Below the pieces are notes generated by a model. It was not told where the DNA came from. It worked only from the letters and a program-made list of their open reading frames with translations, and made no database searches. Positions 27,571-35,631 of a DNA stretch of 37,570 nucleotides are shown in pieces (the stretch's first letter is position 1; the number at the start of each line of letters is the position of its first letter). A program made the position numbers and the translations under genes. The stretch is taken from contig JANYGW010000235.1 in assembly GCA_025359245.1 (NCBI GenBank), forward strand, positions 1-37,570, given 5' to 3'. Source of the DNA: Massilia sp. (GTDB lineage Bacteria > Pseudomonadota > Gammaproteobacteria > Burkholderiales > Burkholderiaceae_D).

Positions 27571-27587
27571 TATGTAAATTAATGTAA
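27571..27587 (-). promoter_or_regulatory. 17-base motif shared with the region upstream of TBDR-E
   Basis: On the minus strand TTACATTAATTTACATA. It matches 32592-32608 (+) at 16 of 17 positions. It is itself an imperfect direct repeat (TTACATTA, TTTACATA), which suggests an operator. Confidence 0.5.
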
Positions 27588-27681
27588 CAACTTCCATCTT
27601 CAGCCATCAAGACTGATAGCCAAACCCCTGAAAAATTAAAATTTCGCCAAGAAGTGTTGTTTGTTTGATGAAAACGGGCGG

Positions 27682-27693
27682 GGTCAATATTGA
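27682..27693. promoter_or_regulatory. Perfect 12-bp palindrome GTCAATATTGAC
   Basis: It is 160 bases before the TBDR-D start. Near copies are at 27142-27153 (before TBDR-C) and 32520-32531 (before TBDR-E). It is a candidate operator of an unknown regulator. Confidence 0.5.
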
Positions 27694-27853
27694 CAGTGAT
27701 CAAGCGAAAGTGGTCTGATGCAAACGTCCTAGCAATCATGTGAGACCACCCAAAAAGCGGTTCTAACATGACTGTCGGTCGCTAAACATTTCTTTGTTTA
27801 TTACCGCCTGACTACGATCAGCAGGCAAATTACCAAAAAATATTGGAGAGTCC

Positions 27854-30754
27854 ATGCATCAACGTACAAAAATCGCCGTCGCAGTGGCGATGGCCATCAG
27901 CTCGATGGCTGTAATGGCCCAGACCGCTGAACCAACACTGCAACGTGTTGAAGTCACCGGTTCGCGGATCCGTCAGGTTGACCTGGAGACCGCCCAGCCG
28001 GTCCAGGTGATGTCCCAGGAACAGATCCAGAAGAGCGGTCTGATCACGGTCGGTGACATCCTGAACACCCTGACTTCGGCCGCGCCGCCGGCGTTCAGCA
28101 AGGGCTCGGTCCTGACCTCCAACCGCGAACAAGGCGGCCAATACATCGACATGCGCAACCTGGGCGCGAACCGCCTGCTGGTGCTGGTCAACGGCAAGCG
28201 CTGGACCCAGACCGTTGCCGGTTACACCGACTTGTCGACCATCCCATCGGCCATGATCGAGCGCATCGAGATCCTGAAAGACGGCGCCTCGTCGATCTAC
28301 GGCTCGGACGCTATCGCCGGCGTGGTCAACATCATCCTGAAGAAAACCATGGAAGGCGGCAACGCCAGCGCCTACGTCGGCCGCAATCAAAAGGTTGGCG
28401 ACGGCCGCTCGAAAGACGCCTCGGTTTCCTACGGCACCAGCAACGACAAAGCCTCCCTGATGGTTGGCCTGTCGTACAGCGAACAGGGCGCCGTGTTCGC
28501 AAAAGACCGCGACATCACCGCCACCACCTATGGTCCTGACCACAAGACCGACGGCCTCGTCGGCGGTCCTTGGGGCCGTATCAGCCCAGTCAACCCAGCT
28601 ACCGGCGGCGCACTGACCTCCGCGGCAGCAGGCGGCTTCAACCGCTACCTGAACCACACCGGCAGCTACCTCGGCGACGGCATTGGTGCCGATTCGCGCA
28701 ACCCGGCCAACTACCACGCCTACACCGGCGCACCGGACGACACCTTCAGCTCGCCGTCCGAGATGATGTTCAATTCGCCGACCCGCCTGGCATCGATGTT
28801 CACCAAGGGTTCGATCGAACTGCCGCACGATATCCGCTTCACGACCACCGCTCTGTACGCAGAACGTAACTCGTCGGCGCAAGTGGCCGGCTATCCGCTG
28901 GGCAGCCTGTCGCAAGCCGGCTACCCTGTGTATGTCGACAAAGACAGCTACTACAACCCGTACGGCAATTCGGTTGCCGGCGCTGGCCTGGGCAAGGATA
29001 TCTTCTTCACCCGCCGCACCATCGAAGTGCCACGCGTGACCTTCAACAAGAACCGTACCGTGCACGTGGACGGCGGCTTCGAAGGCGACTTCAAACTGGG
29101 CGAAAAAGCCTGGAACTGGTCGACCGGCTTCAACTACAGCAGCAGCAATGGCGACGTCCTGAGCACCGGCAACGTCAACCTGGTCAACCTGAAAAAGTCC
29201 CTGGGCCCATCGTTCCTGAACGGCTCCGGCGTCGTTCAGTGCGGTACCGCAGCAGCGCCGATCGGCTTTGCAACGTGCACCCCGTTCAACATCCTGGGCG
29301 GCCCATCGGCTTCCACCCCGACCGCGCTGAACTACGTGATGGCAACTGGCCAGGCAACCTACGCCAGCGCCGTCAAGAGCTTGACCGCCGACGTCGCCGG
29401 TGAAGTGTTCACGCTGCCGGCAGGCCCGCTGGGTATCGCTGCCGGTATCGAGCACCGCACCGTAACCGGTAACGACATTCCTGGCCAGTTCGAGCAGTCC
29501 GGTCTGTCGACCAACCTGGCCGGCAACGCCACGTACGGCAAGTACACTGTCAAGGAAGCGTATGCCGAGTTGCAGATCCCTGTACTGAAGGGTATGCCAA
29601 TGGCTGAGCTGCTGAGCTTCAACGTGGCTTCGCGCTACTCGGACTACAGCAACTTCGGCACCACCACGAACAGCAAGTTCAGCTTCATGTGGAAGCCGAT
29701 CAAGGACCTGCTGACCCGCGGTACCTACGCAGAAGGCTTCCGTGCGCCATCGCTGGGCGACACCTTCGGCGGCGGTCAGCAGTCGTTTGACTCGTACATT
29801 GACCCATGCGACACCGTCATCGGCGAAGCTGCACGTAACGCGACCGTCGCAACCCGTTGCACGGCCGCTGGCGTACCAGCTGGCTACCGTCAAACCAACG
29901 CTGCCGGCAACCCGGTCGGCGCGGGTGGCGCGCAGACCACCGTCGCCTTCAACACCGGCGCCGGTAACGATTCGCTGCAGCCAGAAACGGCAAAAACCAA
30001 GACGCTCGGTCTGGTCTACAGCCCATCGTTCATTCCTGGCGCATCGCTGTCGCTGGACTGGTTCAACATTGCTGTGAAAAACCGCATCAGCGGCATCTCG
30101 GCAACCTACACCGTCAACCAGTGCTTCATCTTCGGCGTGCAATCGTTCTGCGACAAGTTCCGTCGTGATTCGACCGGCAAGATCGTTGCCCTGAACCGCG
30201 GCAATGCCAACCTGGGCGAGCTGAGCACCGAAGGCATGGACATGGGCCTGAAGTACAAAATGAAGCGTAACGCTTTCGGCCAGTTCAACTTCACGTCCGA
30301 ATCGACCTACGTCAAATCGTACAAGATCAAGTCCACCGCCGATGGCGATTTCACCGAAACCGCTGGCGACTACGGCGTGAACCGCTTCAAGTCGAACTTC
30401 ACGGTCGACTGGAACATGGGCAACTGGAGCGCAACCTTGGCTACCCGTTACTACAGCAAAGTCAAGTCTGATTGCTGGGCGACGGACGTCGAGTGCAGCA
30501 ACCCAGGCGGCACCTGGTCGGGCGGTACCGACTACGATGTCAAGAAAGCGGAAGTCTATAACGACCTGAGCGTTGGCTATGCCTTCCCATGGAAGGGCAA
30601 AGTCCTGGTTGGCGCGAACAACGTGCTCAACAAGAAGCCACGCGTGAACTACGATGCGAACAGCAACTTCGGCGGCAACTCGTCGTCGTCGTCGGTCGAT
30701 CCAGATATGCCTATCGACCGTTTCATCTACGTGCGTTACAACCAGTCGTTCTAA
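27854..30754 (+). CDS. TonB-dependent outer-membrane receptor (TBDR-D), divergent type
   Basis: A 966-residue receptor beginning MHQRTKIAVAVAMAISSMAVMAQ, with a signal peptide ending at about residue 22. LQRVEVTGSRIRQ follows as TonB-box-like segment. The plug contains NLGANRLLVLVNGKRW, IPSAMIERIEILKDGA and IYGSDAIAGVVNIILKK. The barrel has DLLTRGTYAEGFRAPSLGD and ends in RFIYVRYNQSF with a terminal Phe. It differs clearly from A, B, C and E in the signal peptide, the plug and the absence of the CPGG loop. It resembles the large oligosaccharide-type receptors of betaproteobacteria and xanthomonads, but the ligand is not known. The start has TTGGAGAG 4 bases upstream. Codon use favours CCA for proline and many CGT/GGT codons, suggesting high expression. 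Confidence 0.95.
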   Translation: MHQRTKIAVAVAMAISSMAVMAQTAEPTLQRVEVTGSRIRQVDLETAQPVQVMSQEQIQKSGLITVGDILNTLTSAAPPAFSKGSVLTSNREQGGQYIDMRNLGANRLLVLVNGKRWTQTVAGYTDLSTIPSAMIERIEILKDGASSIYGSDAIAGVVNIILKKTMEGGNASAYVGRNQKVGDGRSKDASVSYGTSNDKASLMVGLSYSEQGAVFAKDRDITATTYGPDHKTDGLVGGPWGRISPVNPATGGALTSAAAGGFNRYLNHTGSYLGDGIGADSRNPANYHAYTGAPDDTFSSPSEMMFNSPTRLASMFTKGSIELPHDIRFTTTALYAERNSSAQVAGYPLGSLSQAGYPVYVDKDSYYNPYGNSVAGAGLGKDIFFTRRTIEVPRVTFNKNRTVHVDGGFEGDFKLGEKAWNWSTGFNYSSSNGDVLSTGNVNLVNLKKSLGPSFLNGSGVVQCGTAAAPIGFATCTPFNILGGPSASTPTALNYVMATGQATYASAVKSLTADVAGEVFTLPAGPLGIAAGIEHRTVTGNDIPGQFEQSGLSTNLAGNATYGKYTVKEAYAELQIPVLKGMPMAELLSFNVASRYSDYSNFGTTTNSKFSFMWKPIKDLLTRGTYAEGFRAPSLGDTFGGGQQSFDSYIDPCDTVIGEAARNATVATRCTAAGVPAGYRQTNAAGNPVGAGGAQTTVAFNTGAGNDSLQPETAKTKTLGLVYSPSFIPGASLSLDWFNIAVKNRISGISATYTVNQCFIFGVQSFCDKFRRDSTGKIVALNRGNANLGELSTEGMDMGLKYKMKRNAFGQFNFTSESTYVKSYKIKSTADGDFTETAGDYGVNRFKSNFTVDWNMGNWSATLATRYYSKVKSDCWATDVECSNPGGTWSGGTDYDVKKAEVYNDLSVGYAFPWKGKVLVGANNVLNKKPRVNYDANSNFGGNSSSSSVDPDMPIDRFIYVRYNQSF

Positions 30755-30795
30755 TGGTACGGGGCCCGCAAGGGCTCCTGCTGCTAGCCTGACCC

Positions 30796-30829
30796 ATGCC
30801 CGCCCGGCTCCTGCCCGGCGGGCATTTTT
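30796..30829 (+). terminator. Intrinsic terminator after TBDR-D
   Basis: ATGCCCGCC (30796-30804) pairs with GGCGGGCAT (30817-30825), followed by T to 30829. Confidence 0.88.
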
Positions 30830-30833
30830 CATT

Positions 30834-30842
30834 TGGTAAAAT
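30834..30842 (+). promoter_or_regulatory. Extended -10 promoter element of the COG2509 gene
   Basis: TGGTAAAAT lies 42 bases before the start at 30884, immediately after the TBDR-D terminator. It has the same form as the tkt element at 23207-23215. Confidence 0.55.
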
Positions 30843-30883
30843 AGCGGATTGCGCGCTTGTGCCACCTATCCCCGCGAGACCCC

Positions 30884-32515
30884 ATGTTACGAATTAATGA
30901 AGTGAAACTGCCGCTCGACCATGCCGAGGCCGACCTGCGCCAGGCGCTGCTGGCCCGGCTCGGCATCGCCGAGGGCGAGCTGCGCAGTTTCACCGTCTTC
31001 AAGCGCAGCTACGACGCGCGCAAGCGCAGCGCCATCACGCTGATCTATGCGCTCGAGGCCGACGTCGCCGATGAAGTGGCGGTACTGGCGCGCCTGCGGC
31101 ATGACATCCACGTGCTGCCGGCCCCCGACACCGGCTACCATTTCGTCGCCGGCGGCGCGCAGGCGCAGGGCCACGCGGCCGGCGAACGCCCGATCGTCAT
31201 CGGCACCGGCCCGTGCGGCCTGTTCGTGGCGCTGATCCTGGCCCAGATGGGCTTGCGCCCGCTGATCCTCGAGCGCGGCAAGGTGGTGCGCGAACGCACG
31301 GTCGACACCTTCGGCTTCTGGCGCAAGCGCGAACTCAATCCGGAGTCGAACGTCCAGTTCGGCGAAGGCGGCGCCGGCACCTTTTCCGACGGCAAGCTCT
31401 ACAGCCAGATCAAGGACCCGCGCCATTACGGGCGCAAGGTGCTGACCGAGTTCGTCAAGGCCGGCGCGCCCGAAGAAATCATGTACGTCAGCAAGCCGCA
31501 CATCGGCACCTTCCGCCTGGTCAAGATGGTCGAGCAGATGCGCGAGAACATCATCGCGCTGGGCGGCGAATACCGCTTCTCGAGCAAGGTCGTCGACATC
31601 GAGGTCGAGGGCAGCGGCGCGCAGCGCCAGATCCGCGGCGTGGTGCTGGCCGACGGCGAGCACATCGCCAGCCGCCATGTGGTGCTGGCGATCGGCCACA
31701 GCGCGCGCGACACCTTCGAGATGCTGCATGCGCGCGGCGTGTACGTGGAAGCGAAACCATTCTCGATCGGTTTCCGGGTCGAGCACCCGCAGTCGCTGAT
31801 CGACGCCTGCCGCTTCGGCGCGCACGCCGGCAACAAGATCCTCGGCGCGGCCGACTACAAGCTGGTGCACCACGCCAGCAACGGCCGTTCGGTGTACAGC
31901 TTTTGCATGTGCCCGGGCGGCACGGTGGTGTCGGCCGCGTCCGAGCCGGGGCGCGTGGTCACCAACGGCATGAGCCAGTATTCGCGCAACGAGCGCAACG
32001 CCAACAGCGCCATCGTGGTCGGCATCACCCCGGCCGACTATCCGGGCCATCCGCTGGCCGGCATCGCGCTCCAGCGCCGCCTCGAGGAAACCGCGTTCGC
32101 GCTGGGCGGGGGCAACTACGACGCGCCGGGCCAGCTGATGGGCGACTTCGTCAAGGGCCGCGCGTCGACCGACTTCGGCAGCGTGATCGCGTCGCTGACA
32201 CCGGCCGTGCACCTGACCGACCTGGCCACCTCGCTGCCCGACTATGCGATTGTCGCGCTGCGCGAAGCCTTCCCCGCTTTCGACAAGCAGATCAAGGGCT
32301 ACTACAAGGAAGATGCGCTGCTGACGGGCGTCGAAACGCGCACCTCGTCGCCGATCCGCATCAAGCGCAACGATGACGATTTGCAGAGCCTGAACACGCG
32401 CGGCCTGTTCCCGGCCGGCGAAGGGGCCGGTTACGCGGGCGGCATTTTGTCGGCCGCGGTGGACGGCATCAAGGTGGCCGAGGCGGTCGCTTTATCGATC
32501 GCCGCGCACGGCTAG
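30884..32515 (+). CDS. FAD-dependent oxidoreductase, COG2509 type, function unknown
   Basis: A 543-residue flavoprotein. A small N-terminal domain (about residues 1-95, LRINEVKLPLDHAEADLRQAL, then FKRSYDARKRSAITLIYALE) precedes a dinucleotide fold with IVIGTGPCGLFVALILAQMG (GxGxxG at residues 107-112) and ERGKVVRERTVDTFGFW. Further conserved text is NVQFGEGGAGTFSDGKLYSQI, SIGFRVEHPQSLID, YSFCMCPGGTVV and, at the C-terminus, GLFPAGEGAGYAGGILSAAVDG. These mark the widespread COG2509 family of predicted FAD dehydrogenases, whose reaction is not known to me. The start was set at 30884 (MLRINEVKL), as the nine-residue longer frame has no support. It lies between two receptors but has its own promoter and no evident link to them. 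Confidence 0.9.
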   Translation: MLRINEVKLPLDHAEADLRQALLARLGIAEGELRSFTVFKRSYDARKRSAITLIYALEADVADEVAVLARLRHDIHVLPAPDTGYHFVAGGAQAQGHAAGERPIVIGTGPCGLFVALILAQMGLRPLILERGKVVRERTVDTFGFWRKRELNPESNVQFGEGGAGTFSDGKLYSQIKDPRHYGRKVLTEFVKAGAPEEIMYVSKPHIGTFRLVKMVEQMRENIIALGGEYRFSSKVVDIEVEGSGAQRQIRGVVLADGEHIASRHVVLAIGHSARDTFEMLHARGVYVEAKPFSIGFRVEHPQSLIDACRFGAHAGNKILGAADYKLVHHASNGRSVYSFCMCPGGTVVSAASEPGRVVTNGMSQYSRNERNANSAIVVGITPADYPGHPLAGIALQRRLEETAFALGGGNYDAPGQLMGDFVKGRASTDFGSVIASLTPAVHLTDLATSLPDYAIVALREAFPAFDKQIKGYYKEDALLTGVETRTSSPIRIKRNDDDLQSLNTRGLFPAGEGAGYAGGILSAAVDGIKVAEAVALSIAAHG

Positions 32516-32826
32516 CAGCGTCAATACTGACGCTGTAAATTGAACAAAAAAGCGTATTGACGACACAAACTAAGACAGCTTTTTTACAATTTTACATTAC
32601 TTTACATAGACCCTCGTTTGCGCGCCGCCCCCTGCTACGACTGGAGGAACGCGGCGCCGCGCCATTCCCGCCTGTTGCTATTTGCATGAATTTTCAACTG
32701 TGCTCGCGTTGACAGTCGTCGAAGCCAAATGCTCTCATGTCGCCACTAAAAACTTTTCAAGACAAAAGTTCTTAGCAACCGTTTACAAAGCGGCAAGGCA
32801 AATACATTCACCCGAGGAGTTTGGCA
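32516..32826 (+). other. AT-rich region upstream of TBDR-E
   Basis: No gene. Right after the COG2509 stop a perfect hairpin CAGCGTCA-ATAC-TGACGCTG (32516-32535) contains the dyad GTCAATACTGAC. It lacks a T-run, so it is a poor terminator. A GTCAATACG half-site is on the minus strand at 32561-32553. TTACATTACTTTACATA is at 32592-32608, and AACTTTT-CAAGAC-AAAAGTT at 32751-32770 is a candidate leader hairpin. CGAGGAG at 32813-32819 is the ribosome site of TBDR-E. No clear -35/-10 pair was found. Confidence 0.55.
32592..32608 (+). promoter_or_regulatory. 17-base motif shared with the TBDR-C/D intergenic region
   Basis: TTACATTACTTTACATA differs at one position from the minus-strand copy at 27571-27587. 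It is 218 bases before the TBDR-E start. Confidence 0.5.
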
Positions 32827-35565
32827 ATGATGATGGAAACAGTTTTATCGCGCTCGATGCGCCTGATGTTTGCGAGCAGCGCCGCTGCAGTGGGCATGGG
32901 GCTCGTTGCAATGCCGGCCATGGCACAAGACGCCGCAATTCAGCGCGTCGAGATCACCGGCTCGGCGATCAAGCGTATTGATGCAGAGACTGCCGTACCG
33001 GTCACCGTGCTCAAGGTCGATGACCTGAAAAAGCAAGGCGTCACCACCATCGAACAAGTGCTGGCCAGCCTGGCCGTGTCGCAGGCATCGGCCGGTACCA
33101 GCCAGGTCGTCGGTTCGAGCACCGGCGGCGCCTCGTTCGCCGACCTGCGCGGTATCGGCTCGAACAAGACGCTGATCCTGCTGAACGGCCGTCGCCTGGC
33201 CAACAATGCGTTCGACAGTTCGGCGCCTGACTTGAACATGATTCCCTTCGCCGCGCTCGAGCGCGTCGAAGTGCTGCGCGACGGCGCATCGGCGCTGTAC
33301 GGCTCCGACGCCGTCGGCGGCGTCATCAACTTCATCACGAAGAAAAACTTCACCGGCGGCGCCATTACGCTCGGCATGGACAAGCCACAAGATGCCGGCG
33401 GCAAATCGAAAAACGCCAACCTCGCCGGCGGCTTCGGCGACCTGGGCAAAGACGGCTTCAACGTGTTCGCCGTCGTCGATCACCAGCAGCAAGACCCGAT
33501 CACCGGCACCCAGCGTCCATTCAACACCCGTTACGCCGGCGGCCTGTCGCCAACGACCCACCCTGCCAACTACTTCCAGGCCGGCGACAGCGGCAACCCA
33601 ACCGCGCCTGCGTGCGGCGCAGCCAACCTGATTCCAGGCGCGCCAAATGGGGCCGGTGTCGTCACCGGTTGCCAGATGACGACGTCGAGCTTTGTCGACT
33701 ACATTCCGAAGACCGAGCGCAACAGCGCGCTGGTCAAGGGCACCTTGAAACTGGGCGAGAACCATGAACTCGGCCTCGAGTACCTGGTCACCCAAAGCAA
33801 AGTGGGCAGCCAGATCGCACCGGTCCCTTACGGCGGCCTGCGCATGAACCGCACCATGGCCGACGGTACGCTCAACCCGTTCTACCCAGGCAATCCAGGC
33901 GCGATCACGCCGAACATTCCGCTCGATCCGCTGTTCGCGCCGAGCGCAGGCCAGGCCGCCGCCGGTGTCAAGCCAGGCTTCATCAACGTCAAGTGGCGCG
34001 ACCTGCCGAACGGACCGCGCGCCGACCACAACAAGAACGATCAGAAACGCTTCATCGCCTCGCTGACCGGCGTCGTGGGCGGCTGGGACTATGACGCAGC
34101 ATTCACGTACAACAAGAATAAGGTGCGCGAGGACCTGACCGGCTACAGCGATGGCGGCCTGATCACCGCTGGCGTGCTGAACGGTATCATCAACCCGTTT
34201 GGCGACCAGACCGCTGCCGGCAGCGCGCTGCTGACCAGCGCCGCGCTCGACGGCACGCTCCAGTCCGCGACCGGCAAGACCACCGGTTTCGACGTCCACG
34301 CCAGCCGCGAATTCGGCGACTGGTTCGGCGCTGGCCGCAAGAGCGCACTGGCAATCGGTGGCGAAGGCCGCCGTGAACAGTTCACGCAGGCCGCCAACAC
34401 CGTGTACGCGGAAAAAGTCGTGTCGAGCACCGGCCTCGATCCGGAACTGCTCAATGAAGGCAAGCGCAATGTGTACGCCGCGTACGCCGAGTTGAATGTG
34501 CCGATCCTGAGCACGCTGGACCTGACCGCGGCGCTGCGTTACGACAAATACAGCGACTTCGGCAGCTCGACCAATCCGAAGGTCTCGCTGCGTTGGCAGC
34601 CAAGCAAAACGGTGCTGGTACGCAGCTCGTTCTCGACCGGCTTTCGCGCACCGTCTCTGTACGAAGTCAATTCGGCCCAGGCCTACACCAACACGTCGCA
34701 GTTTGACGATCCGGTCAACTGCCCGGGCGGTACGCCGATCGCAGGCAAGCCGGCAGCGGCGAACTGCCAGCAGCAGTTCCAGGCTTTGACAGGCGGCAAC
34801 AAGAACCTGCAACCGGAAAAGTCGCGCAACGCCAGCCTCGGTATCGTGTTCGAACCGGTCAACAACCTGACGATGAACATCGACCTGTGGTCGGTTGATC
34901 TGAAGCACACGATCGGCAGCCTGAGCCAGGACGACATCTTCGCCGACCCGGCCACCTTCGGCGCCGCGTTCCACCGCAACCCGGCCGGCAATCTGTCGAC
35001 CGACGGTTCCGAGTGCCCGAGCCCGGCCACCTGCGGCTACATCGACCAGCGCACCCAGAACCTGGGCGGCATCAGCACCAACGGCATCGATTTCGGCGTG
35101 ATCTACAAGATGCGCCTGGCCGACATGGGCAACCTGACGATGTCGCTCAACAGCACCATGGTCAACAAGTACTCGTACCAGAACGCCGATGGCGGACCTT
35201 GGAACAAGAGCGTCAACAACTACTCCGGCGGCGGGCCAATCTTCAAATGGCAGGACACCGCCAATCTGAGCTGGACCAAGGGCCTGTGGGGCGCCGGCTT
35301 GACCGGTCACTTCAAGTCCGGCTACACCGACCAGGATGATGGCGATCCGAGCACCCCGGACCATGTCGCTTCGTACGCGACGTTCGACACCTACGGTTCG
35401 TGGGCAATGAAAAAGGGCCTGGGCGTCACCGTCGGCGTGCGCAACCTGACTGACCGCGCACCACCGCTGACCTACCAGACCACGGTATTCCAGGCTGGCT
35501 ACGATCCACGCTTCACGGATCCAACCGGCCGTACCTTCTACGTGCGTGGCAGCTACACTTTCTAA
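32827..35565 (+). CDS. TonB-dependent outer-membrane receptor (TBDR-E), related to TBDR-B
   Basis: A 912-residue receptor beginning MMMETVLSRSMRLMF. The signal peptide ends AMA before QDAAI, IQRVEITGSAIKR follows, and the plug has KTLILLNGRRLANN, LNMIPFAALERVEVLRDG and LYGSDAVGGVINFITKK. The barrel ends RTFYVRGSYTF. The body pairs with TBDR-B, for example the loop CPGGTPIAG...C before PEKSRN and the ending segment YQTTVFQAGYDPRFTDPTGR, while the signal peptide start resembles A and C. The ATG at 32827 follows CGAGGAG by 7 bases. The TTG two codons earlier is less well placed, and A and C support the chosen start. It is a single gene with its own strong terminator. The ligand is unknown. Confidence 0.95.
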   Translation: MMMETVLSRSMRLMFASSAAAVGMGLVAMPAMAQDAAIQRVEITGSAIKRIDAETAVPVTVLKVDDLKKQGVTTIEQVLASLAVSQASAGTSQVVGSSTGGASFADLRGIGSNKTLILLNGRRLANNAFDSSAPDLNMIPFAALERVEVLRDGASALYGSDAVGGVINFITKKNFTGGAITLGMDKPQDAGGKSKNANLAGGFGDLGKDGFNVFAVVDHQQQDPITGTQRPFNTRYAGGLSPTTHPANYFQAGDSGNPTAPACGAANLIPGAPNGAGVVTGCQMTTSSFVDYIPKTERNSALVKGTLKLGENHELGLEYLVTQSKVGSQIAPVPYGGLRMNRTMADGTLNPFYPGNPGAITPNIPLDPLFAPSAGQAAAGVKPGFINVKWRDLPNGPRADHNKNDQKRFIASLTGVVGGWDYDAAFTYNKNKVREDLTGYSDGGLITAGVLNGIINPFGDQTAAGSALLTSAALDGTLQSATGKTTGFDVHASREFGDWFGAGRKSALAIGGEGRREQFTQAANTVYAEKVVSSTGLDPELLNEGKRNVYAAYAELNVPILSTLDLTAALRYDKYSDFGSSTNPKVSLRWQPSKTVLVRSSFSTGFRAPSLYEVNSAQAYTNTSQFDDPVNCPGGTPIAGKPAAANCQQQFQALTGGNKNLQPEKSRNASLGIVFEPVNNLTMNIDLWSVDLKHTIGSLSQDDIFADPATFGAAFHRNPAGNLSTDGSECPSPATCGYIDQRTQNLGGISTNGIDFGVIYKMRLADMGNLTMSLNSTMVNKYSYQNADGGPWNKSVNNYSGGGPIFKWQDTANLSWTKGLWGAGLTGHFKSGYTDQDDGDPSTPDHVASYATFDTYGSWAMKKGLGVTVGVRNLTDRAPPLTYQTTVFQAGYDPRFTDPTGRTFYVRGSYTF

Positions 35566-35590
35566 GCATCTCAGCTAGCCAGTCTCGCAG

Positions 35591-35622
35591 CGCCCGGGAA
35601 GACCTTCTTCCCGGGCGTTTTT
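35591..35622 (+). terminator. Intrinsic terminator after TBDR-E
   Basis: CGCCCGGGAAGA, loop CCT, TCTTCCCGGGCG, then five T. A perfect 12-bp stem. The minus strand lacks a T-run here, so corA transcripts may not stop at it efficiently. Confidence 0.93.
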
Positions 35623-35631
35623 GTTGGTGCG

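Larger units (their letters stand above)
27066..27853. other. Long AT-rich divergent region between TBDR-C and TBDR-D
   Basis: No convincing gene. Open frames at 27168-27380 (+) and 27359-27769 (-) lack ribosome sites and protein features. The region holds two dyads (GTCAATATTGAG at 27142-27153 and GTCAATATTGAC at 27682-27693), further GTCAATA half-sites (27204 and a variant at 27285), a 17-base motif at 27571-27587, and a wide inverted repeat, GTGGTCT (27709-27715) with AGACCAC (27742-27748). It also has a short GC-rich island with a hairpin near 27442-27459 (GGCGGG-CCCGCG-CCCGCC). TTGACA at 27689-27694 overlaps the second dyad and could be a -35 box, but no good -10 follows. Confidence 0.6.

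Noticed and set aside
27359..27769. A 136-codon minus-strand frame between TBDR-C and TBDR-D, and a 70-codon plus-strand frame at 27168-27380
   Set aside because: Both lie in AT-rich regulatory DNA, lack ribosome sites and have non-coding-like composition.
32682..32981. A 99-codon plus-strand frame overlapping the TBDR-E start
   Set aside because: It runs into the signal peptide coding region in another frame. TBDR-E with CGAGGAG is the real gene.
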